9,487 bases of DNA from JBDTOX01 sp039933015 (GCA_039933015.1 JBDTOX010000031.1:1-9487), one strand, 5' to 3'; counted from the stretch's first letter, positions 1 to 6,342 are shown. Program-made: numbers and translations. Notes: generated by a model not told the origin, from the sequence alone.

Positions 1-56
1 TCCAGGCCGGCGTGGCTGTTACAGCAGCAAGAGAGATGTTTGAAACTAACCATTAG
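1..56 (+). CDS. Possible 3' end of an upstream gene
   Basis: Frame 3 is open from the window edge to a TAG at 54-56. It reads QAGVAVTAAREMFETNH, a plausible amphipathic C-terminal tail. A small hairpin overlaps and follows the stop, as at a gene end. Only 17 codons are visible, so no family can be named and the open frame may be chance. If real, it is transcribed in the same direction as the repressor gene that begins at 108. Confidence 0.3.
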   Translation, partial: QAGVAVTAAREMFETNH

Positions 57-70
57 CCCGCTTTGGGGCT
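55..70 (+). terminator. Small hairpin after the left-edge frame
   Basis: AGCCC (55-59) pairs with GGGCT (66-70) around a 6-nt loop. It sits exactly where a terminator for the partial left-edge gene would be, but only two T residues follow, so it is a weak intrinsic terminator at best. It could instead be an operator-type dyad upstream of the repressor gene. Confidence 0.3.
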
Positions 71-107
71 TAATGAAGCAGGTTATTGAGCCTAGCGACT
101 ATCTATT

Positions 108-836
108 ATGAAAAACTGGCATATACGATTGGCAAAAGCGCTTGAAATCAGGGGAATCTCTCAGGCGGAGCTGGCGCGGGCAACTGGCAACAAACAGCCA
201 TCAATAGGTGATTGGTTGACCGGCAAGACTAAAATGATGGGCGCTGAAAACGCTATCAAGACTTGCGCCTACCTGAAAATAAACATGAACTGGCTATTCA
301 ATGGCTGGGCGGAGAGTGGGCTGGAAGAGGAAAAGCACCCTATCACTTCCGATAGAGAACCATCGCCGAAGCTGCGCTATAAAATTGCCTCCAACCGAGC
401 GGAATATTTCGCCGTCGAGATACCGCATTACCGCGAAGTCGTGGGGTCAATGGGGAGAGATATTATCCTGCAAGACCAACCGGGGCAGATTGTCAGCCTA
501 ATAGCCACAGAAGAATGGATGTTGAAAAACGTACCGAGCAATACCGGACCCGCTAACCTGTGCGTAATCACCGGCTTTGGCGATTCCATGAAGGGCATGT
601 TCAATCGCGGCGATCCGATCCTGGTGGATACCGGCGTAAAATCATGCCAGCATGATGGCGTGTATTTCTTCCGCGTTGCCAACGAGGGCTTTATCAAGCG
701 CCTGCAGCGTGTGCCTGGTGTGGGCATCCGCGCCATTCCGCAGAACAAGGACTATGAAACCTGGACGATCACACCAGACATGGATTTTCATGTACTGGGT
801 AAAGTGTTGAAGGTGTGGGAAAGCCGGGATTTTTAA
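108..836 (+). CDS. Phage-type transcriptional repressor, HTH plus S24 peptidase domain
   Basis: This is a CI/LexA-like repressor of 242 residues. Residues 8-65 form a lambda-type helix-turn-helix (SQAELARATGNKQPSIGDWL at 18-37). Residues about 105-235 form the S24 peptidase fold, with the nucleophile Ser160 in FGDSMKGMF and the partner Lys197 in GFIKRLQR. Proteins of this kind silence lytic or mobility genes and in classical members are inactivated by RecA-stimulated self-cleavage at Ala-Gly or Cys-Gly. Here the position usually occupied by that dipeptide reads GSMG (113-116), and no Ala-Gly or Cys-Gly occurs in the linker. The ATG has no clear Shine-Dalgarno, which is also seen in phage repressors translated from short or leaderless messages. 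The neighbours are a damaged small membrane gene and an element boundary, so this is best read as the immunity gene of a prophage or similar element. The family call is secure; the target promoters are not visible. Confidence 0.9.
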   Translation: MKNWHIRLAKALEIRGISQAELARATGNKQPSIGDWLTGKTKMMGAENAIKTCAYLKINMNWLFNGWAESGLEEEKHPITSDREPSPKLRYKIASNRAEYFAVEIPHYREVVGSMGRDIILQDQPGQIVSLIATEEWMLKNVPSNTGPANLCVITGFGDSMKGMFNRGDPILVDTGVKSCQHDGVYFFRVANEGFIKRLQRVPGVGIRAIPQNKDYETWTITPDMDFHVLGKVLKVWESRDF

Positions 837-863
837 TGCGCTTGGCAAACGCGAGGATGAATA

Positions 864-1040
864 ATGAGTATTGAGTGGACTATGGCGCTGGTAGGCGCCG
901 CCGTATTCGGCCTGCCCGTACTGTTTGAGCGTGATATATCATGGTGGTCGCGCGCTCACATGCACCATAGCGCTGGCATTCCTCACGCTGCTGCTGCGCG
1001 GCTGTTACATGATAGGGCCAAAATACGGCGGCATGGATGA
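864..1040 (+). CDS. Small membrane protein, upstream reading frame (probably frameshifted)
   Basis: An ATG at 864 preceded by GAGGA (852-856) opens a 58-codon frame. It begins MSIEWTMALVGAAVFGLPVL, a credible transmembrane helix, followed by FERDISWWSR. Past about residue 31 the protein becomes His/Ala/Arg-rich and no longer looks natural (HHSAGIPHAAAARLLHDRAK). At the same point the +1 frame becomes protein-like and contains a second hydrophobic helix. The simplest reading is a two-helix protein of about 73 residues broken by a frameshift in the GCGCGC run near 950-955. It lies 27 bp after the repressor stop, probably co-transcribed. I recognise no family. Small hydrophobic proteins beside phage repressors can be exclusion proteins or holins, but nothing here decides that. 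Confidence 0.4.
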   Translation: MSIEWTMALVGAAVFGLPVLFERDISWWSRAHMHHSAGIPHAAAARLLHDRAKIRRHG

Positions 1041-1083
1041 TGCAGGCGTATGTTTTGACCGGCAAGGCCAGTACCAGTGCTAG
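931..1083 (+). CDS. Small membrane protein, downstream reading frame
   Basis: This +1 frame overlaps the frame that begins at 864. From a GTG at 931 (or TTG at 925) it encodes about 50 residues: a short basic start, the hydrophobic stretch LTCTIALAFLTLLLRGC, and a polar tail ending in CFDRQGQYQC before TAG at 1081-1083. Neither candidate start has a good ribosome binding site, which favours its being the back half of the gene at 864, displaced by an indel. The alternative is a separate overlapping gene. In that case the Cys after the hydrophobic stretch could suggest a lipoprotein, but Arg at the -2 position makes a poor lipobox. The frame stops 24 bp before a terminator-like hairpin, which supports it as the true end of the transcribed gene. 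Confidence 0.4.
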   Translation: MIYHGGRALTCTIALAFLTLLLRGCYMIGPKYGGMDDAGVCFDRQGQYQC

Positions 1084-1107
1084 ATTGGGCTGGAGATAGA
1101 CCCAAAC

Positions 1108-1125
1108 TCGCTCCGGCGGTTTTTT
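1108..1125 (+). terminator. Weak intrinsic terminator after the small membrane gene
   Basis: TCGC (1108-1111) pairs with GCGG (1116-1119) around a TCCG loop, giving a C(UNCG)G-type stable tetraloop in RNA. Six T residues follow (1120-1125). The stem is only four pairs, one of them G-U, so termination may be inefficient. The position, shortly after the stop at 1083, fits the end of the repressor transcript. Confidence 0.4.
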
Positions 1126-1142
1126 CACCAGCAGTTTCGCAA

Positions 1143-1238
1143 TTAATATAAATAGTGCAGTAGCTTGACATGGCAGTTTTTACCGCAAAGGATCTCGTCG
1201 CCGATGATGAGCGTACCAAATTCAGGAATGCTGGCCAT
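1143..1238 (-). pseudogene. 5' stub of a molybdopterin-binding (MoCF/CinA-like) protein gene
   Basis: Read on the minus strand from ATG at 1238, the frame gives MASIPEFGTLIIGDEILCGK and then 11 unrelated residues before TAA at 1143-1145. FG-LIIGDEIL-GK is the N-terminal signature of the MoCF/CinA-like molybdopterin-binding family, where it is usually followed by RQDKH-like residues and 200 or more further residues. Here similarity stops after residue 20, near position 1179. The ATG lies 9 bp after the polA stop, so this was probably the second gene of a polA operon. The loss of the remainder fits insertion of the mobile DNA occupying the left end of the window. A rearrangement or deletion is an alternative. 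The 31-residue product would have no function. Confidence 0.6.
1175..1182. other. Inferred boundary between mobile DNA and the chromosome
   Basis: Family-like coding sequence of the MoCF gene reaches about position 1179 coming from polA and then stops. On the other side lie the terminator and the phage-type genes. A CA dinucleotide at 1174-1175 would fit an element end of the TG...CA type followed by a short target duplication, but one side alone cannot prove this. The exact base is uncertain by several positions. Confidence 0.35.
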
Positions 1239-1247
1239 AATCTGCTA

Positions 1248-4013
1248 TTAGTGCGCGGTTTCCCAGTTGGGGCCGCTGCCCATTTCGACAAGTAATGGCA
1301 CGTCTAGCTTGGCGACGTCGCCCATGAGCCTCGGCAGGTTTTCCTTGATTAGCGCAAGCTCATTCTCCGGCACTTCCAGCACCAGTTCATCGTGCACCTG
1401 CATGATCATGCGCGTGCCCAGCTTTTGATCAGCGAGCCAGCCATGTACGGCGATCATGGCCAGTTTGATCAGGTCAGCGGCTGTGCCCTGCATGGGCGCA
1501 TTGATGGCGGCGCGCTCTGCACCCTGGCGGCGCTGGCCGTTCTGGCTGTTGATTTCCGGCACCCATAGCCGTCTACCGAAGTGCGTTTCCACATAGCCTT
1601 GTTGTTTTGCAGTTTCGCGCGTGTTTTGCATGTAATCGCGCACGCCGGGGTAGCGCGCGAAATAGCGTTCGATATAACTCTGCGCCGCAGCGCGATCCAC
1701 GCCGAGCTGGCTGGCAAGGCCGAAAGCGGACATGCCGTAAATCAAGCCAAAGTTGATCACCTTGGCATAGCGCCGCTGTTCGCTGCTGACTGCTTCGCGT
1801 GCGCAGCCGAAAATCTCAGCAGCGGTGGCACGGTGAATGTCTTCGCCTGCGGCAAACGCCTTGAGCAGGCCTGCATCCTGTGAAAGATGCGCCATGATGC
1901 GCAGCTCAATCTGTGAATAGTCGGCGGAAAGAATGATACTGCCCGCTGGCGCAATAAACGCTTCGCGGATACGGCGGCCTTCAGCCGTGCGCACGGGGAT
2001 GTTCTGCAAATTGGGCTCGGAACTGGCAAGGCGGCCAGTAACGGCTACCGCCTGGTTGTAGCTGGTATGCACGCGGCCCGTGGCAGGGTTGATCATGCGC
2101 GGCAATTTATCGGTGTACGTGGATTTGAGTTTGGCCAGCCCACGGTACTCCAGCAGCACCTTGGGCAGGGGGTAATCCAGTGCCAGTTCCTGCAATACGT
2201 CTTCATCGGTAGAAGGTGTGCCCGATGGCGTTTTCTTTAAAGGCTTGATGCCGAGTTTGCCGAACAGGATTTCCTGCAACTGCTTGGGTGAGGCCAGATT
2301 AAACGGTTGCCCTGCCAGTGCAAATGCCTGCTGTTCCAGCGCCATGAGCTTCTGGCCGATTTCATGGCTTTGCGCGTGCAGCATGGCGCTATCAATCAGC
2401 ACGCCGTTGCGCTCGATGTCGAACAGAATTTCCAGCACCGGCATTTCTATTTCGCCATATACGTGTTGCAGCTTTTCGTCAGGGGCGATTTGCGGATACA
2501 GCGTGTGATGCAATTGCAGCGTGATGTCGGCATCTTCTGCGGCATATTCTGCCGCCTGCTCCACCGATACCTGGCTGAACTCTACCTGTTTGGCACCCTT
2601 GCCTGCTACTTCTTCATAGCTAATGGTTTGGATGCCGAGATGGCGCATGGCAAGATCATCCATGCCATGGCTGCGATGGCTTTCCAGCACATAGGATTGC
2701 AACAAGGTGTCATGTGCTATGCCGTTCAGCGTAATGCCGTGATTGGCGAGAATATGTTTGTCATACTTGAGGTTCTGGCCGACTTTCTTTAGCGCGTGGT
2801 TTTCCAGCAAGGGCTGGATGCGTGCCAGCGTCGCTGTGAAATCGAGCTGCTGTGGTGCGCCTGCGTAGTTGTGCATGAGCGGCAGGTAAGCAGCTTCGCC
2901 CGGCTTGGTTGAGAACGACATGCCAACCAGCTTGGCCTGCAATGGGTCGAGGCTGGTGGTCTCGGTATCGAAGCAGATCAATGCGGAATTATTTAATTGA
3001 TCCAGCCAGCTTTGTAGGGCTGCCTCAGTCAGTATGGTGACGTAATTGCGTGTGTGGACTGTGTTTTTCTCCGCCGTATTAGCGTCAGCTACATTATCCC
3101 AGACAAGCCCCATTTGCCCGCTGGCCGATACAGGCTGGGTAACGCTTGCGGGTTTGCTGTCATCGCCGGTTTGATCCAGCTCACGCCGCCAGGTCTTGAA
3201 GTCGAAGTGATCGAATAGCTCGGCCAGCTTGGCTCGGTCTTGTGGCTGCGGCGCGAGATCAGTCAGGTGTTCCGGCAAGCCTACATCACAGCGTATGGTC
3301 AGCAACTCGCGCGCAGTGGGTAGCCAGGGCAGCGCCTTGCGCAAATTTCCACCCACTACGCCACCAATTTCATCGGCATGGGCGATGATATTATCCAGCG
3401 TGCCGTATTGCGTGAGCCATTTGACCGCAGTTTTGGGACCGACTTTGTCTACGCCGGGCACGTTATCCACGGCGTCCCCGATCAGGGTCAGGTAATCGAC
3501 AATCAAATTTGCCGGCAAGCCGAATTTTTTGACTACGCCGGCTTCGTCCAGTACTTCATTGGACATGGTGTTGACCAAGGTGACATGAGCATTCACGAGC
3601 TGCGCAATGTCTTTATCCCCAGTGGATACCACCACGCGCATGCCCTCCAGCTCGGCCTGTTTGGCCAGCGCGCCAATGACATCATCCGCTTCGACACCAT
3701 CTACCATCAGCAACGGCCAGCCCATGGCTTTGATAGCCTCGTGTAGTGGGGCGATTTGCTTGGCTAAATCTTGTGGCATGGAAGGGCGATGAGCTTTATA
3801 TTCAGGATAAATGTCGTCGCGGAAGGTTTTACCTTTGGCATCGAAAACGCAGGCGCTATAATCGGCTGGATAGTCCTTGTGCAAACGCCTTAGCATGTTG
3901 AGTACACCATAGATGGCGCCGGTCGGTTCATTTTGCCGGTTACGTAGATCGGGCATGGCGTGGAAGGCGCGATAGAGATAGGATGAACCATCCACTAATA
4001 ACAACGTTTTCAT
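1248..4013 (-). CDS. polA: DNA polymerase I
   Basis: A complete 921-residue Pol I (E. coli: 928), cytoplasmic. It removes RNA primers, fills gaps during lagging-strand synthesis and performs repair synthesis. The 5' nuclease domain (about 1-300) has LLLVDGSSYLYRAFHAM, GVEADDVIG (106-114), STGDKD (130-135) and the helix-hairpin-helix LIGDAVDNVPGVDKVGPKTA (177-196). The 3'-5' proofreading domain (about 320-510) keeps all three motifs: D349/E351 in FDTETT, N414/D418 in GQNLKYDKH, and Y490/D494 in YAAED. The polymerase domain (about 520-921) has motif A DYSQIELR (D698), motif B RRYAKVINFGLIYG (K751) and motif C VHDE (D875). It is therefore predicted active in all three functions. The start codon has no strong Shine-Dalgarno. 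A candidate promoter overlaps the start of the divergent LOG gene. The stop is a tandem TAA TAG, followed 9 bp later by a truncated MoCF-type gene. Confidence 0.99.
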   Translation of the reverse strand: MKTLLLVDGSSYLYRAFHAMPDLRNRQNEPTGAIYGVLNMLRRLHKDYPADYSACVFDAKGKTFRDDIYPEYKAHRPSMPQDLAKQIAPLHEAIKAMGWPLLMVDGVEADDVIGALAKQAELEGMRVVVSTGDKDIAQLVNAHVTLVNTMSNEVLDEAGVVKKFGLPANLIVDYLTLIGDAVDNVPGVDKVGPKTAVKWLTQYGTLDNIIAHADEIGGVVGGNLRKALPWLPTARELLTIRCDVGLPEHLTDLAPQPQDRAKLAELFDHFDFKTWRRELDQTGDDSKPASVTQPVSASGQMGLVWDNVADANTAEKNTVHTRNYVTILTEAALQSWLDQLNNSALICFDTETTSLDPLQAKLVGMSFSTKPGEAAYLPLMHNYAGAPQQLDFTATLARIQPLLENHALKKVGQNLKYDKHILANHGITLNGIAHDTLLQSYVLESHRSHGMDDLAMRHLGIQTISYEEVAGKGAKQVEFSQVSVEQAAEYAAEDADITLQLHHTLYPQIAPDEKLQHVYGEIEMPVLEILFDIERNGVLIDSAMLHAQSHEIGQKLMALEQQAFALAGQPFNLASPKQLQEILFGKLGIKPLKKTPSGTPSTDEDVLQELALDYPLPKVLLEYRGLAKLKSTYTDKLPRMINPATGRVHTSYNQAVAVTGRLASSEPNLQNIPVRTAEGRRIREAFIAPAGSIILSADYSQIELRIMAHLSQDAGLLKAFAAGEDIHRATAAEIFGCAREAVSSEQRRYAKVINFGLIYGMSAFGLASQLGVDRAAAQSYIERYFARYPGVRDYMQNTRETAKQQGYVETHFGRRLWVPEINSQNGQRRQGAERAAINAPMQGTAADLIKLAMIAVHGWLADQKLGTRMIMQVHDELVLEVPENELALIKENLPRLMGDVAKLDVPLLVEMGSGPNWETAH

Positions 4014-4031
4014 GTATATTTAGGCACCAAA

Positions 4032-4060
4032 ATTATGACTGCAGCAAAAAAATTCCCCAA
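4032..4060 (-). promoter_or_regulatory. Candidate sigma70 promoter of polA
   Basis: On the minus strand TTGGGG (4055-4060) and CATAAT (4032-4037) are separated by exactly 17 bp. The -10 element matches five of six consensus bases, the -35 three of six. Transcription would begin about 10-15 bp before the polA ATG. The -10 element includes the start codon of the divergent gene at 4035, so RNA polymerase here would cover the start of that gene. On the plus strand TATATT (4015-4020) could serve as -10 for the opposite direction, without a good -35. Confidence 0.4.
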
Positions 4061-4763
4061 ATTTATCGATCCGGAACAGCTGGCTCGCGAGCGCCCGGCG
4101 CGCGAGTCCTGGCGAGTGTTCGAGATTATGGCAGAATTCGTCGATGCGACCGAGCGCCTGAAGGAAATCACGCCGGCCGTGTCTATTTTCGGCAGCGCCC
4201 GCACCGCGCCGGATAGCCCTTACTATGCGTTGACGCAAGAAATCGCGCGGCAATTGTCGGATGCTGGTTTCAGCGTAATCTCCGGCGGAGGGCCTGGCAT
4301 CATGGAGGCCGCCAACAAGGGTGCCTTTCACGGTAAATCGTCCAGCATCGGCCTGAATATCCAGCTGCCGCACGAACAGCACAACAACAGCTTTCAGGAT
4401 ATTAGCCAGACTTTCCAGCACTTCTTTGCGCGCAAGGTGATGTTCGTCAAATATGCCTCAGCCTATGTTGTGCTGCCAGGCGGTTTTGGCACGCTGGATG
4501 AATTGATGGAAGCTTTAACGCTGATCCAGACGGGCAAGACGCGCAATATCCCGATTATCCTGGTGCATGAGCCATTCTGGCGTGGCATGCTGGACTGGTT
4601 CCGCACTGCGCTGGTGGCCGAGGGCATGGTCTCACCGGAAGACATGAATTTAATCCAGGTGATCGATGAGCCGAAAAAGATAGTTGAGGCGATCTTTAAG
4701 CATTACGAAACACGAGGTTTTGAGCCTTCTCCACAGGAACTCCAGATGCAGCTATATCTCTAG
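4035..4763 (+). CDS. LOG-family (TIGR00730) nucleotide 5'-monophosphate phosphoribohydrolase
   Basis: A 242-residue Rossmann-fold protein of the LONELY GUY/TIGR00730 family. It carries both diagnostic motifs, SGGGPGIMEAANKGA (83-97) and PGGFGTLDE (148-156), plus the conserved Arg-Lys pair (133-134) of the active site. Characterised members hydrolyse the N-glycosidic bond of nucleoside 5'-monophosphates. In plants and some bacteria the substrate is a cytokinin nucleotide; for most bacterial members the natural substrate is more likely a purine or pyrimidine monophosphate, as for E. coli PpnN. The length suits the catalytic domain plus a 45-residue N-terminal extension, and is much shorter than PpnN. 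The ATG at 4035 has only AGG (4022-4024) as a distant ribosome site. It is divergent from polA by 21 bp. Older database labels of lysine decarboxylase for this family are generally considered wrong. Confidence 0.9.
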   Translation: MTAAKKFPKFIDPEQLARERPARESWRVFEIMAEFVDATERLKEITPAVSIFGSARTAPDSPYYALTQEIARQLSDAGFSVISGGGPGIMEAANKGAFHGKSSSIGLNIQLPHEQHNNSFQDISQTFQHFFARKVMFVKYASAYVVLPGGFGTLDELMEALTLIQTGKTRNIPIILVHEPFWRGMLDWFRTALVAEGMVSPEDMNLIQVIDEPKKIVEAIFKHYETRGFEPSPQELQMQLYL

Positions 4764-4781
4764 GCTATTTTTGCTATTCGC

Positions 4782-4812
4782 TTCACCGGCAAGGATGTCT
4801 TTTTGTTAGAAT
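4782..4812 (+). promoter_or_regulatory. Possible weak promoter before the DUF2782 gene
   Basis: TAGAAT (4807-4812) matches five of six -10 bases. The best upstream partner is TTCACC (4782-4787) at a 19-bp spacing, four of six matches but longer than ideal. The 92-bp gap after the LOG gene has no clear terminator, so the DUF2782 gene could also be read through from upstream. Confidence 0.25.
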
Positions 4813-4855
4813 CAGGCTGTTGCATCCAATTCACATCTCTAAGCACGAGGTTATC

Positions 4856-5197
4856 ATGCGTCGTATTCGTACCCTGCTGGTTCTGGCTCTCGCTCTGCCA
4901 CTGATGGCTGTGGCCGCAGACAAAGCTCCCAAGCTTGAGCCGTTGCCAGAACCACCGCCCCCGCCTGATAGTTTGGAGCAGGCACCTGGTGCTGAACCAC
5001 AGGTGACGATTACCAAAAGAGGTGCGGATACCGTGGAAGAGTATCGCATTAATGGCGAGCTTTACATGATGAAAGTCACGCCTGCTCATGGCAAGCCTTA
5101 CTATCTCATGAAAGAAGATCAGGAGGGCGGCTGGGCGCGCCTGGATGGTCCTAACCCACCGTTGATCGTGCCGAAATGGGTACTGTTTAATTTTTAA
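4856..5197 (+). CDS. Secreted DUF2782-family protein of unknown function
   Basis: A 113-residue protein. Residues 1-21 are a signal peptide: RRIR, a Leu/Ala-rich core, and probable cleavage after AVA or AVAA. A proline-rich linker follows (LEPLPEPPPPPD, 27-38). The compact C-terminal domain (about 48-113) contains VEEYRINGELYMMKVTP (60-76), GKPYYLM (79-85) and the end VPKWVLFNF, which is the DUF2782 pattern of proteobacteria, especially beta- and gammaproteobacteria. It should act in the periplasm; no catalytic residues are evident. The ATG at 4856 was chosen because GAGG (4847-4850) lies 5 nt upstream and because it gives a normal signal peptide. An in-frame ATG at 4820 would add 12 residues, MHPIHISKHEVI, without a ribosome site. 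In this clade such genes tend to sit by polA and thrB, as here; the reason is unknown. Confidence 0.85.
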   Translation: MRRIRTLLVLALALPLMAVAADKAPKLEPLPEPPPPPDSLEQAPGAEPQVTITKRGADTVEEYRINGELYMMKVTPAHGKPYYLMKEDQEGGWARLDGPNPPLIVPKWVLFNF

Positions 5198-5205
5198 TGT
5201 TCATC

Positions 5206-5227
5206 AAGAGGGCTGCAAAGCCCTCTT
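5206..5227 (+). terminator. Strong hairpin terminator after the DUF2782 gene
   Basis: A perfect 9-bp stem, AAGAGGGCT (5206-5214) with AGCCCTCTT (5219-5227), closed by a GCAA loop of the stable GNRA class. It starts 8 bp after the DUF2782 stop. No long T run follows (AAAATT), so it may act as a transcript-end stabiliser or an imperfect intrinsic terminator. Read on the opposite strand the stem is followed by GATGAACATTAAAAA, which is no better. Confidence 0.6.
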
Positions 5228-5249
5228 AAAATTCCTGCCTGAAAATCTT

Positions 5250-5375
5250 ATGCAAAACGCCAAGGCGCAGCCCAAAACAGGCGCGAAAAACAAGAAAAAT
5301 CCTCGTTCACCCTATGTAAACTCCGATTTTGCTAGTTTTTTGCAACATGCTTTGAGCAAGCGATGCATTTTGCAT
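5250..5375. repeat. 126-bp imperfect palindrome between the DUF2782 gene and thrB
   Basis: The outer arms ATGCAAAA (5250-5257) and TTTTGCAT (5368-5375) are exact inverted copies. The inner arms, 5283-5301 and 5325-5343, match at 16 of 19 positions. The intervening part CCCAAAACAGGC on the left matches the complement of GCATGCTTTGAGC on the right with a few changes. The 23-nt centre itself contains GTTCAC/GTAAAC around CCTAT. As RNA or extruded DNA the whole segment could fold into one long hairpin. The layout resembles dispersed intergenic palindromes (REP-like or MITE-like), but no second copy lies in the window. The rest of the gap (5198-5391) shows no other gene. Confidence 0.65.
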
Positions 5376-5391
5376 TCTTTTGTCTAAATTT

Positions 5392-6342
5392 ATGTCCGTA
5401 TTCACGACCGTCACCATCGAACAACTGCGCAGCTGGCTGCGTGCCTATCCATTGGGCGAGCTAGTGGACCTGCAGGGTATTGCCTCTGGTATCACCAATA
5501 CCAATTATTTTGTAACCACTACTAGTGGTCGCTATGTGTTGACGCTGTTCGAGAAAAACTCGGCGGAGGAATTGCCTTATTTTCTCGACCTCATGTCGTA
5601 CCTCTCGGACCGTGCCGTGCCGTGTCCGCATCCGGTCATTAACCATGATGGAGCAAGCCTGGGTGAGCTTAACGGCAAACCTGCTGCCCTGGTGAGTTGT
5701 TTACGCGGCAAATCCCTTGAAGTGCCTTCGTTGGTGCACTGTGCAGAAGTGGGGCGCGTATTGGCTGAAATGCATCTGGCTGGGCAGTCATTTCCTGCGC
5801 ACATGCGCAACCCCCGCGGCAACGAGTGGCGCGTGGCAACGGCTCGCCAGGTCGCCAGTTTCCTCACTGCTGAAGATCAGGCCATGCTGCAACAAGAGCT
5901 GCAATTCCAGGCCAATCTTGATACCAAAGACTTGCCGCGCGGTGTGATTCACGCCGATTTGTTCCGTGACAATGTCTTGTTCGATGGCGAAGAAGTGGGT
6001 GGTTTGATCGATTTTTATTACGCCTGCAATGATGTGTTGCTATATGACGTGGCAATTGCTGTCAATGACTGGTGCAATGCGGCAGCTGGCAGCATTGATG
6101 CATTGCGCTTGCGGGCGTTGCTCTGTGCATACCATACGGTTCGTCCTTTAAGCCAGGCTGAACGTGCGGCATGGCCGGGTTTGCTGCGTGCGGCGGCGCT
6201 ACGGTTCTGGCTGTCGCGTCTTTATGATTTACATTTCCCACAAGCCGGCGAGCTTACGCATGCCAAAGACCCGCAGCATTTCCAGCAGATTTTAAACATG
6301 CACATTAGTCAGCCACAAGCAATGACTGGCGTCTGGATATAA
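5392..6342 (+). CDS. thrB: Homoserine kinase, APH-fold type
   Basis: A 316-residue cytoplasmic enzyme that phosphorylates L-homoserine with ATP, the penultimate step of threonine synthesis. It belongs to the aminoglycoside-phosphotransferase fold class used by beta- and many gammaproteobacteria (Pseudomonas type), not the GHMP-kinase ThrB of E. coli. Visible marks are the N-terminal signature MSVFTTVTIEQL and GIASGITNTNYFVTT (29-43), the Brenner-type catalytic loop HADLFRDN (187-194; catalytic Asp189, metal-binding Asn194) and the metal-binding Asp207 in LIDFYYA. The start at 5392 gives the usual family N terminus. A TTG at 5380 would add four residues. Neither start has a Shine-Dalgarno, the upstream 12 bp being T-rich. 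The right arm of the long palindrome ends 16 bp before the ATG, so translation or transcription may be influenced by it. No other threonine gene is in the window. Confidence 0.95.
   Translation: MSVFTTVTIEQLRSWLRAYPLGELVDLQGIASGITNTNYFVTTTSGRYVLTLFEKNSAEELPYFLDLMSYLSDRAVPCPHPVINHDGASLGELNGKPAALVSCLRGKSLEVPSLVHCAEVGRVLAEMHLAGQSFPAHMRNPRGNEWRVATARQVASFLTAEDQAMLQQELQFQANLDTKDLPRGVIHADLFRDNVLFDGEEVGGLIDFYYACNDVLLYDVAIAVNDWCNAAAGSIDALRLRALLCAYHTVRPLSQAERAAWPGLLRAAALRFWLSRLYDLHFPQAGELTHAKDPQHFQQILNMHISQPQAMTGVWI

Noticed and set aside
1..53. Minus-strand open frame from ATG at 53 running off the left edge, as a divergent phage gene
   Set aside because: It starts MVSFKHLSCCCNSHAGL, which is not protein-like, and the opposite strand reads better as a gene end.
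983..1291. Minus-strand open frame of 102 codons over the polA 3' end and the junction
   Set aside because: It overlaps the polA end in another frame and reads as low-complexity Arg/Ser/Ala text. The family-like sequence in this area is in the frame that starts at 1238.
2307..2792. Plus-strand open frame of 161 codons opposite polA
   Set aside because: It lies wholly antisense to the conserved exonuclease/polymerase coding region, has no ribosome site or recognisable domain, and is explained by polA codon composition.
4820..4855. Longer start for the DUF2782 protein at ATG 4820
   Set aside because: There is no ribosome site before it, and it would place 12 polar residues in front of a normal signal peptide. 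The ATG at 4856 has GAGG at the correct distance.
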